From contig JBEMAY010000018.1 in NCBI GenBank assembly GCA_040274765.1, positions 1 through 56,262 of the forward strand: a DNA stretch of 56,262 nucleotides. The letters run 5' to 3'. This DNA comes from Psychrobacillus sp040274765. GTDB taxonomy: Bacteria; Bacillota; Bacilli; Bacillales_A; Planococcaceae. The position numbers and the translations under genes were made by a program. The notes beneath the pieces were generated by a model, which was not told the origin of the DNA, made no database searches, and worked only from the letters and a program-made list of their open reading frames with translations. Of the stretch, positions 41,896 to 50,982 are shown piece after piece (the first letter of the stretch is position 1; each line of letters starts with the position of its first letter).

Positions 41896-42246
41896 ATGAT
41901 GAACGACGTGCGAGATTTTTATGTTGATATTACACCTATCGATGCATTAAGAGTGATCGAACAATCCATTGTCACTGGATCTATATCTGGTAAGGTGTTA
42001 GATGTATATAAACGTGCTGTAGGAGATCAAGAGATGGTTGTCTGCGTGATAGAAAAATTCTATTATCGAACGAGTAACAGGGCTTCTTTAACGGTTACCC
42101 TAGATAATTTAGAAGGAATTACAAAGGTTCATGCAGCAGCATCTGGTGGAGGAGCAGGAGCATTTATGCGTTTTGATTGGGGAGCTGGTAGTAATTTTGT
42201 GGATGGAGTCGGCCGTGCATTGAAAGATTATATTATAGAAAAGTAA
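41896..42246 (+). CDS. Small conserved protein, possibly DUF6054-like
   Basis: A 116-residue soluble protein, MMNDVRDFYVDITPIDALRVIEQSIVTGSISG..., ending in a glycine-rich stretch (AAASGGGAGAFMRFDWGAGSNFVDGV) and GRALKDYIIEK. It loosely recalls the DUF6054 family; I am not sure. No membrane segment. The start follows AAGGGGG by 5 bases; the next ATG, one codon on, has 8-base spacing and is equally likely. The frame runs 35 codons further upstream, but without start signals. Function unknown. Confidence 0.6.
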   Translation: MMNDVRDFYVDITPIDALRVIEQSIVTGSISGKVLDVYKRAVGDQEMVVCVIEKFYYRTSNRASLTVTLDNLEGITKVHAAASGGGAGAFMRFDWGAGSNFVDGVGRALKDYIIEK

Positions 42247-42333
42247 AATTTTGATATTTATTATCTAAAATTACTATTTAACAAAAATAGTGAAAAATCT
42301 AAAAATTTAAAATATAATTAATGTAGGAATAAA

Positions 42334-42351
42334 AATGAATACTCATTCATT
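42334..42351. promoter_or_regulatory. TetR-type operator before yhgE
   Basis: AATGAAT-ACTC-ATTCATT is a perfect 7-bp inverted repeat with a 4-base centre, 41 bp upstream of the yhgE-like start. This shape fits TetR-family repressors; in B. subtilis yhgE lies next to the TetR gene yhgD. No TetR gene is present in the window. Confidence 0.6.
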
Positions 42352-42392
42352 TTTTATTTCTACATTTTTTAATTTCAAATAGGGGGTTATGT

Positions 42393-44549
42393 ATGGGTGC
42401 GTTCAAATTGTTGGGCGTGGAGTTATCCAAGCTAACAGAGAAAAAAGGGGTATTATTTTCAATCATTGGAGTTTTGCTAATTCCAATTGTCTATGCAGCA
42501 GTTTTGTTATCTGCTACATGGGATCCGTATGACAATCTAGATAATTTACCTGTAGCGTTTGTTAATAACGATGCAGGTGCTGAATCAGGGGGAACCCCTA
42601 TAAACGTAGGGAAGGATTTAGTGGCAGATTTGAAGCAAAATCCAGCGCTAGGATGGGATTTTGTATCAAAAGAAGAAGCAGAAAAAGGGCTCAAAAGTCA
42701 GAAGTATTATATGACTATTGAGATTCCAGAAGATTTCTCTAGCAAGGTAACAACTGTGCTAGATGCTAATCCAGAGGTAGCAGAAATAATCTATACCCAA
42801 AATGAAGGTCTAAACTTCATGGCATCACAGGTTACAAAAAGTGCTACCGAAAAAATTCGTGAACAGCTAGGAAACAAAATTACAGAAACCTACACCAAAA
42901 CATTATTTGCGCGCTTTGGTGATATTTCTAATGGATTTGCTTCTGGGGCTGATGGTTCTAACAAATTATATGAAGGTACAACAAGTCTTTCGGCAGGTAC
43001 AAGTCAGCTGTTACAATCTTTAAACGAAAAATCAGGTGATGTACAGAAGCTTGCAGTTGGAGCAAAAACTGCTGAGGATGGGGCTAGCCAATTACTTAGT
43101 TCAATAAAAGGCGGAGAGAATGATATTAAAAAGCTAGCTGCAGGCTCCAAAGAGGTTGTTCAGGGCTTAGATTCTCTTAAAGCTGGATCTGATCAAGTGT
43201 TAAATGGTTTAAAGACTGTTAACACAGGCAGTGCTACATTATCAGTAGGCTTGGAAAAACAATTGAAACCGGGGGCAGAGCAGTTAGCTGGTGGAATCGC
43301 TAAAGTAACAGAATCTACGAAAACGCTTTCAGGAGGATCTCAAAATTTAACAGAAGGTTTGAAGGGCTACTTAGCAAAACATCCTGAGCTTGCTAAAGAT
43401 GTAGAATTTATGACGCTTGTAGGTACGAGTGATGCGATTTCAAAAGGTCTTACTCAATTCGACCAGCAGGTTCAGCCATTAAAGCAGGGAGCTGATGCTT
43501 TAGTAGCTGGAGCGACTCAGCTTACTACTGGGTCTAAGCAGTTAAATGCTGGGATCAATCAACTAGTAGAAGGACAAACAACAGCTAATGCAGGGATTAC
43601 TCAATTAAAAGCTGGTGCAAATCAAGTGGCCAATGGTAATGCGACTGTTGCAAGTTCCTGGACGAAGATTGGAAATGCAGTAACCGATTTAAAAGCTGGA
43701 CTTACACAAATTAGTGATGGTAACCAAACTGTTGCAGTTGGTTGGGAGACGATGACTCTAGGGGTAACTTCACTAAACGATGGTGCAAACCAACTTCAGT
43801 CAGGAAGCCAAGAGCTTCAAACTGGCTTAGCGGGTGGAGCAGAACAGGTAAGCGGTATACAAGTAAGTGAAGCTAATATCGCTAAGTTCTCTAATCCTGT
43901 TAGCTTTAAAGGCGAGACAGTGAATAGCTATAATTATTACCGTGATTCTACTGCGCCATATATTATTTCTTTAGCTTTATTTGTTGGAATTTTAATATTA
44001 TCCTTTATCGTGGATTTCAAAAGACCAGCTACTTTGCCAGGCTCATTATTTAGCTGGTATGCAAGTAAACTTATGCAGCTTTCCTTATTTGCCATTGCAC
44101 AAGGTTTATTAGTGTCTTTATTTTCTCTATTCATCTTGAAACTTCAGGTTACTAATGCTGGATTGTTTATACTGTTTACTGTTTTTGTCAGTCTAGCGTT
44201 TATGTCTATTGTATTCTTCTTGGTCGCATTAGGAGGCAACATTGGTAGATTTATCGCTCTAGCATTCATTGTTCTTCAATTATCTACTACAGGCTCGAAT
44301 CTACCAATACCTATGTTACCGGAGAATTTACAAGCACTTAGTAAGTTTTTACCGCTAACGTATTCTAATGCAGGGCTTAAAGCCGTTATTTCCTTAGACG
44401 ATCCTGGATTTATGCTGGCAAATGGATTTGTACTTCTCATTTGCCTAGCTGCATTCCTTGTACTGACATTTATCGTATTTGCTGTCAGCTATAAGCATGT
44501 ATCTCGATACATTGCAGATAGAAACCCTGTAACAGAAGCAACAGTGTAA
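42393..44549 (+). CDS. yhgE: YhgE/Pip family membrane protein
   Basis: A 718-residue protein. The N-terminal helix (VLFSIIGVLLIPIVYAAVLLSATWDPYDNLDNLPVAFVNNDAG) is the YhgE/Pip N-terminal signature. About 400 extracytoplasmic residues follow, with many short repeats of the type A-G-x-x-Q-L-x-x-G (for example TQLTTGSKQLNAGINQLVEG), likely helical rods. The C-terminal 190 residues hold five or six membrane helices. Family members include phage infection protein Pip and YhgE, linked to phage entry and type VII secretion-like roles. AGGGGGTTATG ribosome binding site. A TetR-type operator is upstream. Confidence 0.92.
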   Translation: MGAFKLLGVELSKLTEKKGVLFSIIGVLLIPIVYAAVLLSATWDPYDNLDNLPVAFVNNDAGAESGGTPINVGKDLVADLKQNPALGWDFVSKEEAEKGLKSQKYYMTIEIPEDFSSKVTTVLDANPEVAEIIYTQNEGLNFMASQVTKSATEKIREQLGNKITETYTKTLFARFGDISNGFASGADGSNKLYEGTTSLSAGTSQLLQSLNEKSGDVQKLAVGAKTAEDGASQLLSSIKGGENDIKKLAAGSKEVVQGLDSLKAGSDQVLNGLKTVNTGSATLSVGLEKQLKPGAEQLAGGIAKVTESTKTLSGGSQNLTEGLKGYLAKHPELAKDVEFMTLVGTSDAISKGLTQFDQQVQPLKQGADALVAGATQLTTGSKQLNAGINQLVEGQTTANAGITQLKAGANQVANGNATVASSWTKIGNAVTDLKAGLTQISDGNQTVAVGWETMTLGVTSLNDGANQLQSGSQELQTGLAGGAEQVSGIQVSEANIAKFSNPVSFKGETVNSYNYYRDSTAPYIISLALFVGILILSFIVDFKRPATLPGSLFSWYASKLMQLSLFAIAQGLLVSLFSLFILKLQVTNAGLFILFTVFVSLAFMSIVFFLVALGGNIGRFIALAFIVLQLSTTGSNLPIPMLPENLQALSKFLPLTYSNAGLKAVISLDDPGFMLANGFVLLICLAAFLVLTFIVFAVSYKHVSRYIADRNPVTEATV

Positions 44550-44567
44550 TAAGATATGCTAAAACGG

Positions 44568-44607
44568 TAAAAGAGACACTCGCTACATCTAGCAAGTGTC
44601 TCTTTTA
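44568..44607. terminator. Terminator between yhgE and pepT
   Basis: A 17-bp stem with one mismatch (core AGAGACACT / AGTGTCTCT) and A/T flanks on both sides, serving two convergent genes. Confidence 0.85.
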
Positions 44608-44619
44608 TCTATAACTTAG

Positions 44620-45846
44620 TTATGCTTTGTTTTCAAAGGTTTGAATGATCCCCTTCATTACTTCTGTTGCCTTTTCCATTGCATTTATAGAAATATATTC
44701 ATATTTCCCATGATAGTTTTCTCCACCTGTAAAGATGTTTGGTGTTGGCATACCCATAAAGGAAAGCTGAGAGCCATCTGTACCACCTCGAATAGGGATG
44801 ATTAATGGTTCTATATCTAAAGAAACCATTACATCCTTTGCAATATCTACAATTTCCATAACAGGAGTAATTTTTTCCCCCATATTATAGTATTGATCTC
44901 TTACATTAACATCAATTGCAAGTTCTCCATACTCGGCTTTCATTTTTTCTGTAACCTCTAGAAAAAGCTGTTTTTTAGCTTCGAACTTTTCACGGTCGTG
45001 ATCACGAATAATGTAGCTTAGTTCAGATTTTTCTACATCTCCATTAAATGACATTAAGTGAATAAAACCCTCGCTACCATCCGTTTTTTCTGGTACTGCA
45101 TCCACTGGCATATGAGATTGGAACTTAGTGGCCATTGTAATGGAGTTAACCATTTTCCCTTTAGCTGAGCCGGGGTGTACACTTTTCCCATGAGTAGTTA
45201 CTTTTACACTAGCAGCATTAAAGCTCTCATATTGTAGTTCTCCAAGTGGACCTCCGTCCATTGTGTAAGCATATTTTGCCCCGAACTTTTCTACATTAAA
45301 TTTATGTGGTCCACGACCTATTTCCTCGTCTGGCGTAAAGGCTACACGAATTCTCCCGTGTTTAATCTCTGGGTTTTGAAGGAAGTATTCCATAGCGGTC
45401 ATAATAATAGCTATACCTGCTTTGTTATCTGCACCTAACAAAGTTGTTCCATCGGTAGTCATAAGTGTTTGCCCAACGTACTTTGTTAATTCTGGGAAGT
45501 CGGCAACTGACATAGTTGTATCCTCGTTAAGTTGAATGTCACGTCCATCGTAATTTTCAATTATTTGAGGGTTTACGTTTTTTCCTGTGTAATCCGTGGC
45601 TGTATCTACATGAGCCAAAAATCCAATCGTAGGCACATCTTTATTTGTATTAGCTGGAAGGGATGCAAACAAGTATCCATTTTCATCTAATGTGATTTCT
45701 TCCATACCAAGCTCGGCTAATTCCTTCTCCAATAAATGAAGTAAGTCCCACTGACCTTCCGTAGAAGGACAAGAAGAGCTAGCGGCATTGGATTGTGTAT
45801 CTATTTTAGCGTATCTCGTTAATCGATCAATAAGAATTTCTTTCAT
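44620..45846 (-). CDS. pepT: Peptidase T (tripeptide aminopeptidase)
   Basis: A 408-residue zinc exopeptidase of family M20B that removes the N-terminal residue of tripeptides. Metal and catalytic motifs are HVDTATDYTG, LLGADNKAGIAIIMTA, FTPDEEIGRGPHKF, YTMDGGPLGELQYESFNAA and IRGGTDGSQLSFMG. Start set at MKEILIDR since GGAGGAG lies 7 bases upstream; eight extra codons of open frame overlap it. Cytoplasmic. Follows a lysoplasmalogenase gene by 33 bp. Confidence 0.95.
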   Translation of the reverse strand: MKEILIDRLTRYAKIDTQSNAASSSCPSTEGQWDLLHLLEKELAELGMEEITLDENGYLFASLPANTNKDVPTIGFLAHVDTATDYTGKNVNPQIIENYDGRDIQLNEDTTMSVADFPELTKYVGQTLMTTDGTTLLGADNKAGIAIIMTAMEYFLQNPEIKHGRIRVAFTPDEEIGRGPHKFNVEKFGAKYAYTMDGGPLGELQYESFNAASVKVTTHGKSVHPGSAKGKMVNSITMATKFQSHMPVDAVPEKTDGSEGFIHLMSFNGDVEKSELSYIIRDHDREKFEAKKQLFLEVTEKMKAEYGELAIDVNVRDQYYNMGEKITPVMEIVDIAKDVMVSLDIEPLIIPIRGGTDGSQLSFMGMPTPNIFTGGENYHGKYEYISINAMEKATEVMKGIIQTFENKA

Positions 45847-45879
45847 GACAAAATCTCCTCCAATATGCAAAGCATATAT

Positions 45880-46533
45880 TTATTTTAACAGATTATTCCG
45901 TGTTGAGGAATAATGCGAAAATATACTATAGGAGAAGAGAAATTGTGCACCATAGTAGGAGAGCATCACAAGTGCATGCTCATAAGGAATGGCTACTATA
46001 AATTTATTGATCGCAAGGATTGAATCAGAGAATATAAATAAGAGAGCACCAATAATGGCGAATCTATTACCTGTCTGTAATGCATGCCAGCCCATAGTTA
46101 AAATAACCCCGATATACAGAACGACAGCAACCACTAAAACAAATTCCCCTTCGGACCATAGAGTACCTGCAATCCAAATAACCATTATAAGCCCGTAAAG
46201 AAGTAACAATGCTGCTGCCCACTTAGGGATAGCGCTCTTCTTGATTCTTCTAAATGCAAAAATATAAACGATATGTCCTATTAAAAATGTGATTAGCCCA
46301 ATAATAAACCAATAAATTAGTCCGTCTGCTAGCATACATATAAATAATCCTAAAATGATAAGTGTCTTGTAGCTCTTGGGTAAACCAGGTGGTTGAACGC
46401 TTGCAAAAAGAATAATAAGTAACATAGGAATTAGTTTAAACGTTATTTTAATACCAACCGGATCATGAGGTATCAAAAATATATAAATAATGCCCATAAC
46501 CGCAATTGTAATTGCTAATATTTTACTCGACAT
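45880..46533 (-). CDS. Lysoplasmalogenase, YhhN/TMEM86 family
   Basis: A 217-residue membrane protein with eight hydrophobic helices. It matches the YhhN family, whose animal members cleave the vinyl ether of lysoplasmalogens. Typical parts are FKLIPMLLIILFA (with the conserved Lys-Pro region), GLFICMLADGLIYW, FLIGHIVYIFAF and GALLFIFSDSILAI. Bacterial roles are unclear. AGGAGTGCTGTT precedes the ATG. Probably co-transcribed with pepT. Confidence 0.87.
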   Translation of the reverse strand: MSSKILAITIAVMGIIYIFLIPHDPVGIKITFKLIPMLLIILFASVQPPGLPKSYKTLIILGLFICMLADGLIYWFIIGLITFLIGHIVYIFAFRRIKKSAIPKWAAALLLLYGLIMVIWIAGTLWSEGEFVLVVAVVLYIGVILTMGWHALQTGNRFAIIGALLFIFSDSILAINKFIVAIPYEHALVMLSYYGAQFLFSYSIFSHYSSTRNNLLK

Positions 46534-46638
46534 AACAGCACTCCTTTATTATTTCAATTCGTTACCTTCTATCAATCTCCTGCTATAGTATGAGAGTATA
46601 GGCTAAAAAATTTTATGAAAAATAATGCTAGATAAAAG

Positions 46639-46674
46639 AAGATGGTCGTGAAGGGAATCACGACCATCTTTTTT
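46639..46674. terminator. Terminator before the lysoplasmalogenase gene
   Basis: AAGATGGTCGTGA and TCACGACCATCTT form a perfect 13-bp stem with T-run on the plus side and TTCTTTTA on the minus side. It ends the leftward RDD/pepF unit. Confidence 0.88.
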
Positions 46675-46746
46675 AACTTTTCATTAGTATCAAAATACAG
46701 TGGAATGATAGGGAGCAAGATCCTGCTGGTGAAAGGTAACTATTCG

Positions 46747-47148
46747 TTAATAAGGCGAATCTTGAGTTACATAAGTACCAGCTATAAAATCATGAATGGC
46801 TCTCTTGTCCTCGCGTAAACCGACCATAAAACAGCTTACAATTATACCAATACCCAGAGTTATTCCATAGACAATACCTGCTATTATGACCCTTTTCACC
46901 ATTGTCCAAGCGTCTACACTAGACCCGTCTAGTTTAACGATTCGTATTCCCACAATTCGTTTGCCTATTGTGTATCCTGCCCATAAAATCGGCAAGATAA
47001 AAGTATAAAAGTTTTGTCCTATAGTCGTAAACCAAGTATCACTTTCTCCGAACAAAAGTAAGCTAATAATTGCCAATGGTATACCGATAATAATTCCATC
47101 TAATAGACCTGCCCCAAATCTTATCCAAAAACCTGCTGGGTTATTCAT
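46747..47148 (-). CDS. RDD family membrane protein
   Basis: A 133-residue protein with three hydrophobic helices of the RDD family. The name-giving Arg/Asp pattern is seen as FWIRFGAGLLDGIIIGIPLAI and GKRIVGIRIVKLDGSSVDAWTMVKRVI, and REDKRAIHDFIAGTYV closes the protein. RDD proteins are proposed cation or Na+/H+ transporters; not proven here. AAGGAGTTTATA precedes ATG. It lies 26 bp after pepF on the same strand. Confidence 0.88.
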   Translation of the reverse strand: MNNPAGFWIRFGAGLLDGIIIGIPLAIISLLLFGESDTWFTTIGQNFYTFILPILWAGYTIGKRIVGIRIVKLDGSSVDAWTMVKRVIIAGIVYGITLGIGIIVSCFMVGLREDKRAIHDFIAGTYVTQDSPY

Positions 47149-47174
47149 ACCGTATAAACTCCTTATTTCTAAAA

Positions 47175-48872
47175 TTAAAGTGAAGCATCATCTACGCTGT
47201 TTAAGTAATCCTCAATTGTACCAATAACAGACTCGATACATCCTTCTTCAAAAGGAGAAATGAGGTTAGCTTCTTTTACCAGCTTAGTAAAGGACATAGA
47301 TCCACCTAGTTTACAAAGGTGTAAGTAATCCTTCCAAGCGGAGTCACGATCCTCTCTTGAACGTTTCCAGAACTGGAATGCGCAAATTTGAGCCAACGTA
47401 TAATCGATGTAATAGAATGGACTTGCATATATATGTCCTTGGCGCTGCCAGAATCCACCAGCCTCATAATAACTGTTCCCGTCGTAATCGCGGTGAGGGA
47501 GGTACGTTTGCTCAATTTTTCTCCATGCTGCCTTTCTTTCCGCTGGTGTCATTTCTGGATTTTCATATACAACGTGCTGGAATTCGTCTACGGCAACACC
47601 ATAAGGAAGGAACAAAAGACCACTACTTAGATGGGCAAATTTATATTTCTCTGTTTGGTCTTTGAAGAAAAGCTCCATCCATGGCCAAGTAAAAAACTCC
47701 ATACTCATCGAGTGAATCTCACAGGATTCAAAAGTAGGCCAAATATATTCAGGTATCCCTATATTTCTACTTGTGTAAACCTGGAAAGCATGACCGGCTT
47801 CATGAGTTAATACATCAATATCTCCAGACGTTCCATTAAAATTAGAGAAAATATAAGGAGATTCATAGTCATCTATAAACGTACAATAACCTCCAGCTTC
47901 TTTCCCTTTTTTAGCTTCTAAATCCATTAGATCTCGATCAATCATAAATTGGAAGAACTCAGCTGTCTCTGGAGAAAGCTCCTCATACATTTTCTTTCCA
48001 TTGTCTATGATCCATTGTGGAGACCCTTGTGGAGTTGCATTCCCAGTTAGGAAGTTAAGTGGTTCATCATAAAATTTTAGCTTTTCTACGCCTATGCGTT
48101 TAGCCTGTCTTTCATGTAGCTTATTAGCCAGAGGTACTATATAGTCACGAACCTGGTCACGGAATTTTTTTACCATCTCCGCATTGTAGTCGATTCTATT
48201 CATGCGAATATATCCAAGCTCTACAAAGTTTTTGTAACCAAGAGTCGTTGCCATCTCATGGCGTAGCTTAACGAGTTGATCGTAGATGTCATCGAATTTG
48301 GCTTCATTTTCCGAGAAAAATCCAACGGAAGCCTCTCTAGCTTTTTTTCTTATTTCACGGTCTGTAGACTCCGTAAATTTTCCAAGCTGTGCTAGTGTAT
48401 ATTTTTCTCCCTCAAACTCCACTTCTGCAGATGCAACAAGCTTAGAATAGTCAGAAGTTAGCTTGTTTTCCTTTTGCATTAAGCCGATTAGCTCGGAAGA
48501 GAATCCTTTAATCTGAAAGTCTGCCAAGTCAAATAATTGACTACCCCATTTTTTTTCTAGCTTATCACGATACGGAGAAGCAACAAGAACCTTATAGTAT
48601 TCTGTTACAAGCTCATCCACCTCGGGACTGATTTCATCTAAAAAATCACGTTCCTTTTGATAAAATTCATCGTTTGTATCAATAGAAGCTCGGATATAAA
48701 CAAGGTTTGCTTGAGTAGAGAAGTTGTTGCGAATCGAGTTAATCTCTTCAATGATTGAGTTTTGCTCCTCTACAGAAGAAGCTTCCTTCATTTTATCTAA
48801 TAAACTATGAAAAGCCGTCTTCATTTCTTGCAAATCAGGTCTTTTGTATTCGTATTCTTTGAATGTGACCAA
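47175..48872 (-). CDS. M3 family oligoendopeptidase (PepF type)
   Basis: A 565-residue zinc metallopeptidase that cuts short peptides in the cytoplasm. The zinc site is LTHEAGHAFQVY (HExxH) followed by FESCEIHSMSMEFF, which carries the third ligand Glu. Large helical N-terminal domain with no signal peptide. Start is TTG with AGGGGGC 8 bases upstream. Length matches the M3-type oligoendopeptidases of Bacillales. Forms a unit with the RDD gene downstream. Confidence 0.93.
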   Translation of the reverse strand: MVTFKEYEYKRPDLQEMKTAFHSLLDKMKEASSVEEQNSIIEEINSIRNNFSTQANLVYIRASIDTNDEFYQKERDFLDEISPEVDELVTEYYKVLVASPYRDKLEKKWGSQLFDLADFQIKGFSSELIGLMQKENKLTSDYSKLVASAEVEFEGEKYTLAQLGKFTESTDREIRKKAREASVGFFSENEAKFDDIYDQLVKLRHEMATTLGYKNFVELGYIRMNRIDYNAEMVKKFRDQVRDYIVPLANKLHERQAKRIGVEKLKFYDEPLNFLTGNATPQGSPQWIIDNGKKMYEELSPETAEFFQFMIDRDLMDLEAKKGKEAGGYCTFIDDYESPYIFSNFNGTSGDIDVLTHEAGHAFQVYTSRNIGIPEYIWPTFESCEIHSMSMEFFTWPWMELFFKDQTEKYKFAHLSSGLLFLPYGVAVDEFQHVVYENPEMTPAERKAAWRKIEQTYLPHRDYDGNSYYEAGGFWQRQGHIYASPFYYIDYTLAQICAFQFWKRSREDRDSAWKDYLHLCKLGGSMSFTKLVKEANLISPFEEGCIESVIGTIEDYLNSVDDASL

Positions 48873-48981
48873 TGTATTGCCCCCTATTTTCTTGTAATCC
48901 TTCCTTTTAATTGTTTATTATCTTCAGATAAATTGCAACAGTATTATTTAAATTGATTTAAAATAGACGTTAATGTAAAAT

Positions 48982-48999
48982 GTTTGTATATTTACAAAC
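48982..48999. promoter_or_regulatory. Palindromic operator before the DUF2087 regulator
   Basis: GTTTGTA-TATT-TACAAAC is a perfect 7-bp inverted repeat with a 4-base centre, 20 bp before the start codon and just after probable promoter elements. It may be an autoregulatory site of the downstream HTH protein. Confidence 0.55.
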
Positions 49000-49019
49000 T
49001 AAAATGGGTTGTGTTTGTT

Positions 49020-49775
49020 ATGGTTGTTACTGAAAAATTTTTAGAAGCATCTATGGAAGAGATGAAAAAAGGGTATGTGGAGGAAGTGGAATACTACCAT
49101 TGTTTGTTGTGTGGGGAGAAGGTTGAAAAGGGTTTGATTTATCCTGAAAACAACGTACTTTATGAGGCGGAGAGGTTTATGAAGCATCATATAGATAAAC
49201 AACATATTTCTGTGTTTGATTATTTAATTGGCTTAAATAAAAAGCTTACTGGCTTGACTGATCATCAAAATAGCTTGCTAAAACTGTTTTATGAAGGGAG
49301 AAGTGATTTAGAAATTCAAAAGGAGCTAGAGATCGGGAGCGCTTCGACTATACGAAATCATCGGTTTGTCTTGAAGGAAAAGGAACGCCAAGCAAAAATC
49401 TTTTTGACCATGATGGAGTTATTGAAAGAAAAGGACAGTCATGCACCTAATTTCCTTCCAATTCATAAAAACGCCACGATGGTAGACGATCGCTATAACA
49501 TAACAGCTGAAGAGCAAGCCGAAGTAGAGAAAAAGTTTTTCCCTGATGGAATAGGTGGTAGGATGACTAAGTTTCCGAAAAAGGAAAAGCAAAAGCTTGC
49601 AACGCTACGAGTAATTATTAAACATTTTGACAGAGAAAAACAGTATAGCGAAAAAGAAATTAATGAAATTCTAAAAAGCATATACGATGACTATGTGACT
49701 CTTAGACGCTATTTAGTTGAGTACGGGTTTTTAGATAGAAAAGATGATGGTAGTGCTTATTGGGTGAAGGGGTAA
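49020..49775 (+). CDS. Zinc-finger/HTH regulator with DUF2087 domain
   Basis: A 251-residue soluble protein in three parts. Residues 20-65 hold HCLLCGEKVEKG...MKHHIDKQH, a likely C-x2-C / H-x4-H zinc site. Residues 80-125 hold a LuxR-like HTH (LTDHQNSLLKLFYEGRSDLEIQKELEIGSASTIRNHRFVLKEKERQ). The C-terminal 70 residues are DUF2087 (MTKFPKKEKQKLATLRVIIKHFDREKQYSEKEINEILKSIYDDYVTLRRYLVEYGFLDRKDDGSAYW). Start set at MVVTEKF; the signal is weak. A transcription regulator is likely, targets unknown. A palindrome lies directly upstream. Confidence 0.8.
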   Translation: MVVTEKFLEASMEEMKKGYVEEVEYYHCLLCGEKVEKGLIYPENNVLYEAERFMKHHIDKQHISVFDYLIGLNKKLTGLTDHQNSLLKLFYEGRSDLEIQKELEIGSASTIRNHRFVLKEKERQAKIFLTMMELLKEKDSHAPNFLPIHKNATMVDDRYNITAEEQAEVEKKFFPDGIGGRMTKFPKKEKQKLATLRVIIKHFDREKQYSEKEINEILKSIYDDYVTLRRYLVEYGFLDRKDDGSAYWVKG

Positions 49776-49890
49776 GGAATAAGTAAATTGAATCCAATTC
49801 ATAACTAGAAAAGAATAAGGACCATAAATAAAAGTATTGAAAGGTAACTTATTCGACCCTTGTCCGTCTAACCATACAAGGGGGGATAAT

Positions 49891-50292
49891 GTGAGACTAC
49901 CAGGATTATGTTTGGGTTTGGTCATTTTCGTTTTATTAACTTCTGTTGGATGTTCTAATTCATTGAATCCAGTAAAAACAGTAGTTCATGAAACTGAAAA
50001 TCCAGATGCAGAAGAGATTTTAACATTAGATCCTAAAGCAGATATATTTCAGCTCGATGGTGTGATTTATCAGACTGGAATTGACTGGGTTGAGGAACTA
50101 ACTTTAACAAAAGGCGAGCAAGTAGGGGAAATAAAAACAAGAAACGATTCAGACACAGACTTTGAAGATGGAATGTCGAATAAGCTCCCTGTTGGTGCAA
50201 AGATTTTTTCGACTATAGAAAAAGAAGGTCCTATTTTACTCGTTGAATTAGAAGGTAAACTTCTGAAATACTATGCACTGTTAGAGGGTTAA
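49891..50292 (+). CDS. Small lipoprotein of unknown function
   Basis: A 133-residue protein with a signal peptide and lipobox (LLTSVGC, Cys at about residue 21), so anchored on the outer face of the membrane. The mature part is acidic and has no motif I know (ADIFQLDGVIYQTGIDWVEELTLTKGEQVGEIKTRND). Start is GTG, with AGGGGGGATAAT directly upstream; the 18 codons before it are not needed. Ends at a weak hairpin (AGAGAAG...CTTCTCT, 50331-50357). Confidence 0.7.
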   Translation: MRLPGLCLGLVIFVLLTSVGCSNSLNPVKTVVHETENPDAEEILTLDPKADIFQLDGVIYQTGIDWVEELTLTKGEQVGEIKTRNDSDTDFEDGMSNKLPVGAKIFSTIEKEGPILLVELEGKLLKYYALLEG

Positions 50293-50377
50293 TCACTTTC
50301 CTATAATTCGAAAATGCCATTTGAGGGAGGAGAGAAGGAAAGCCTAGCTACTTCTCTGTTTAATCCTTCCCTTTGTC

Positions 50378-50974
50378 TTATTCCCCGGAGGCAAAAGTTT
50401 TGAGCAAGGCTGCTCTTTCACGCAAACGCAGTTTGGCCTCTGAAATTTGTGGTGTCCTAGCAGCTACCACATCCGCATTCCATCCTATTCCTTCGGCTAT
50501 AATTTTTGCTCGCTGTAAATGGAAATCACTCGTAATGATGGTCACAGAGCTAACGCTGTCAGGGAGAAGCTGTTGGGAAAATAACAGATTTTCATAAGTA
50601 GAGGTAGATTGATCTTCTACGATGATCCGACTCTCTGAAATCCCATTCTCTACGAGATAGTCCTTCATAACTTCAGCTTCTTCAATGTCCTCGTCTGGTC
50701 CCTGTCCTCCGGTCACAACAAGTTTTACATGTGGATATTTTTCAGCATATTCTAGTGCTGCTTCTAAACGGTAAAGAAGTGCTAAAGAAGGAATATGGCC
50801 TTTTTTGACCTTGGCTCCTAACACAATGGCATATTCATTAGAACCGTTTGCCTTTGGCTTTAACCCATCCTCGAGCCATTTACTCGTAAGCATCCACATA
50901 CCTAATCCGCTCGATGCGATTATGATGAATGGAATGACCACAATCCACCTCTTTTTTTTACTCATTTGACTCAC
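50378..50974 (-). CDS. YdcF family protein (SanA/ElyC-like)
   Basis: A 198-residue membrane-anchored protein: an N-terminal hydrophobic segment (RWIVVIPFIIIASSGLGMWML) and a DUF218 domain. The domain shows EYAIVLGAKVKKGHIPSLALLYRLEAALEYAEKYPHVKLVVTGGQGPDEDIEEAEVMKDYLVENGI and a late TIITSDFHLQRA, as in YdcF/SanA/ElyC proteins linked to envelope integrity. Start is GTG at 50974 (AAGGA 4 bases upstream) or ATG at 50965; the choice is not certain. A longer open frame into plsY is not credible. It starts 9 bp after the plsY stop, so it is in one unit with it. Confidence 0.85.
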   Translation of the reverse strand: MSQMSKKKRWIVVIPFIIIASSGLGMWMLTSKWLEDGLKPKANGSNEYAIVLGAKVKKGHIPSLALLYRLEAALEYAEKYPHVKLVVTGGQGPDEDIEEAEVMKDYLVENGISESRIIVEDQSTSTYENLLFSQQLLPDSVSSVTIITSDFHLQRAKIIAEGIGWNADVVAARTPQISEAKLRLRERAALLKTFASGE

Positions 50975-50982
50975 TCTTTCCT

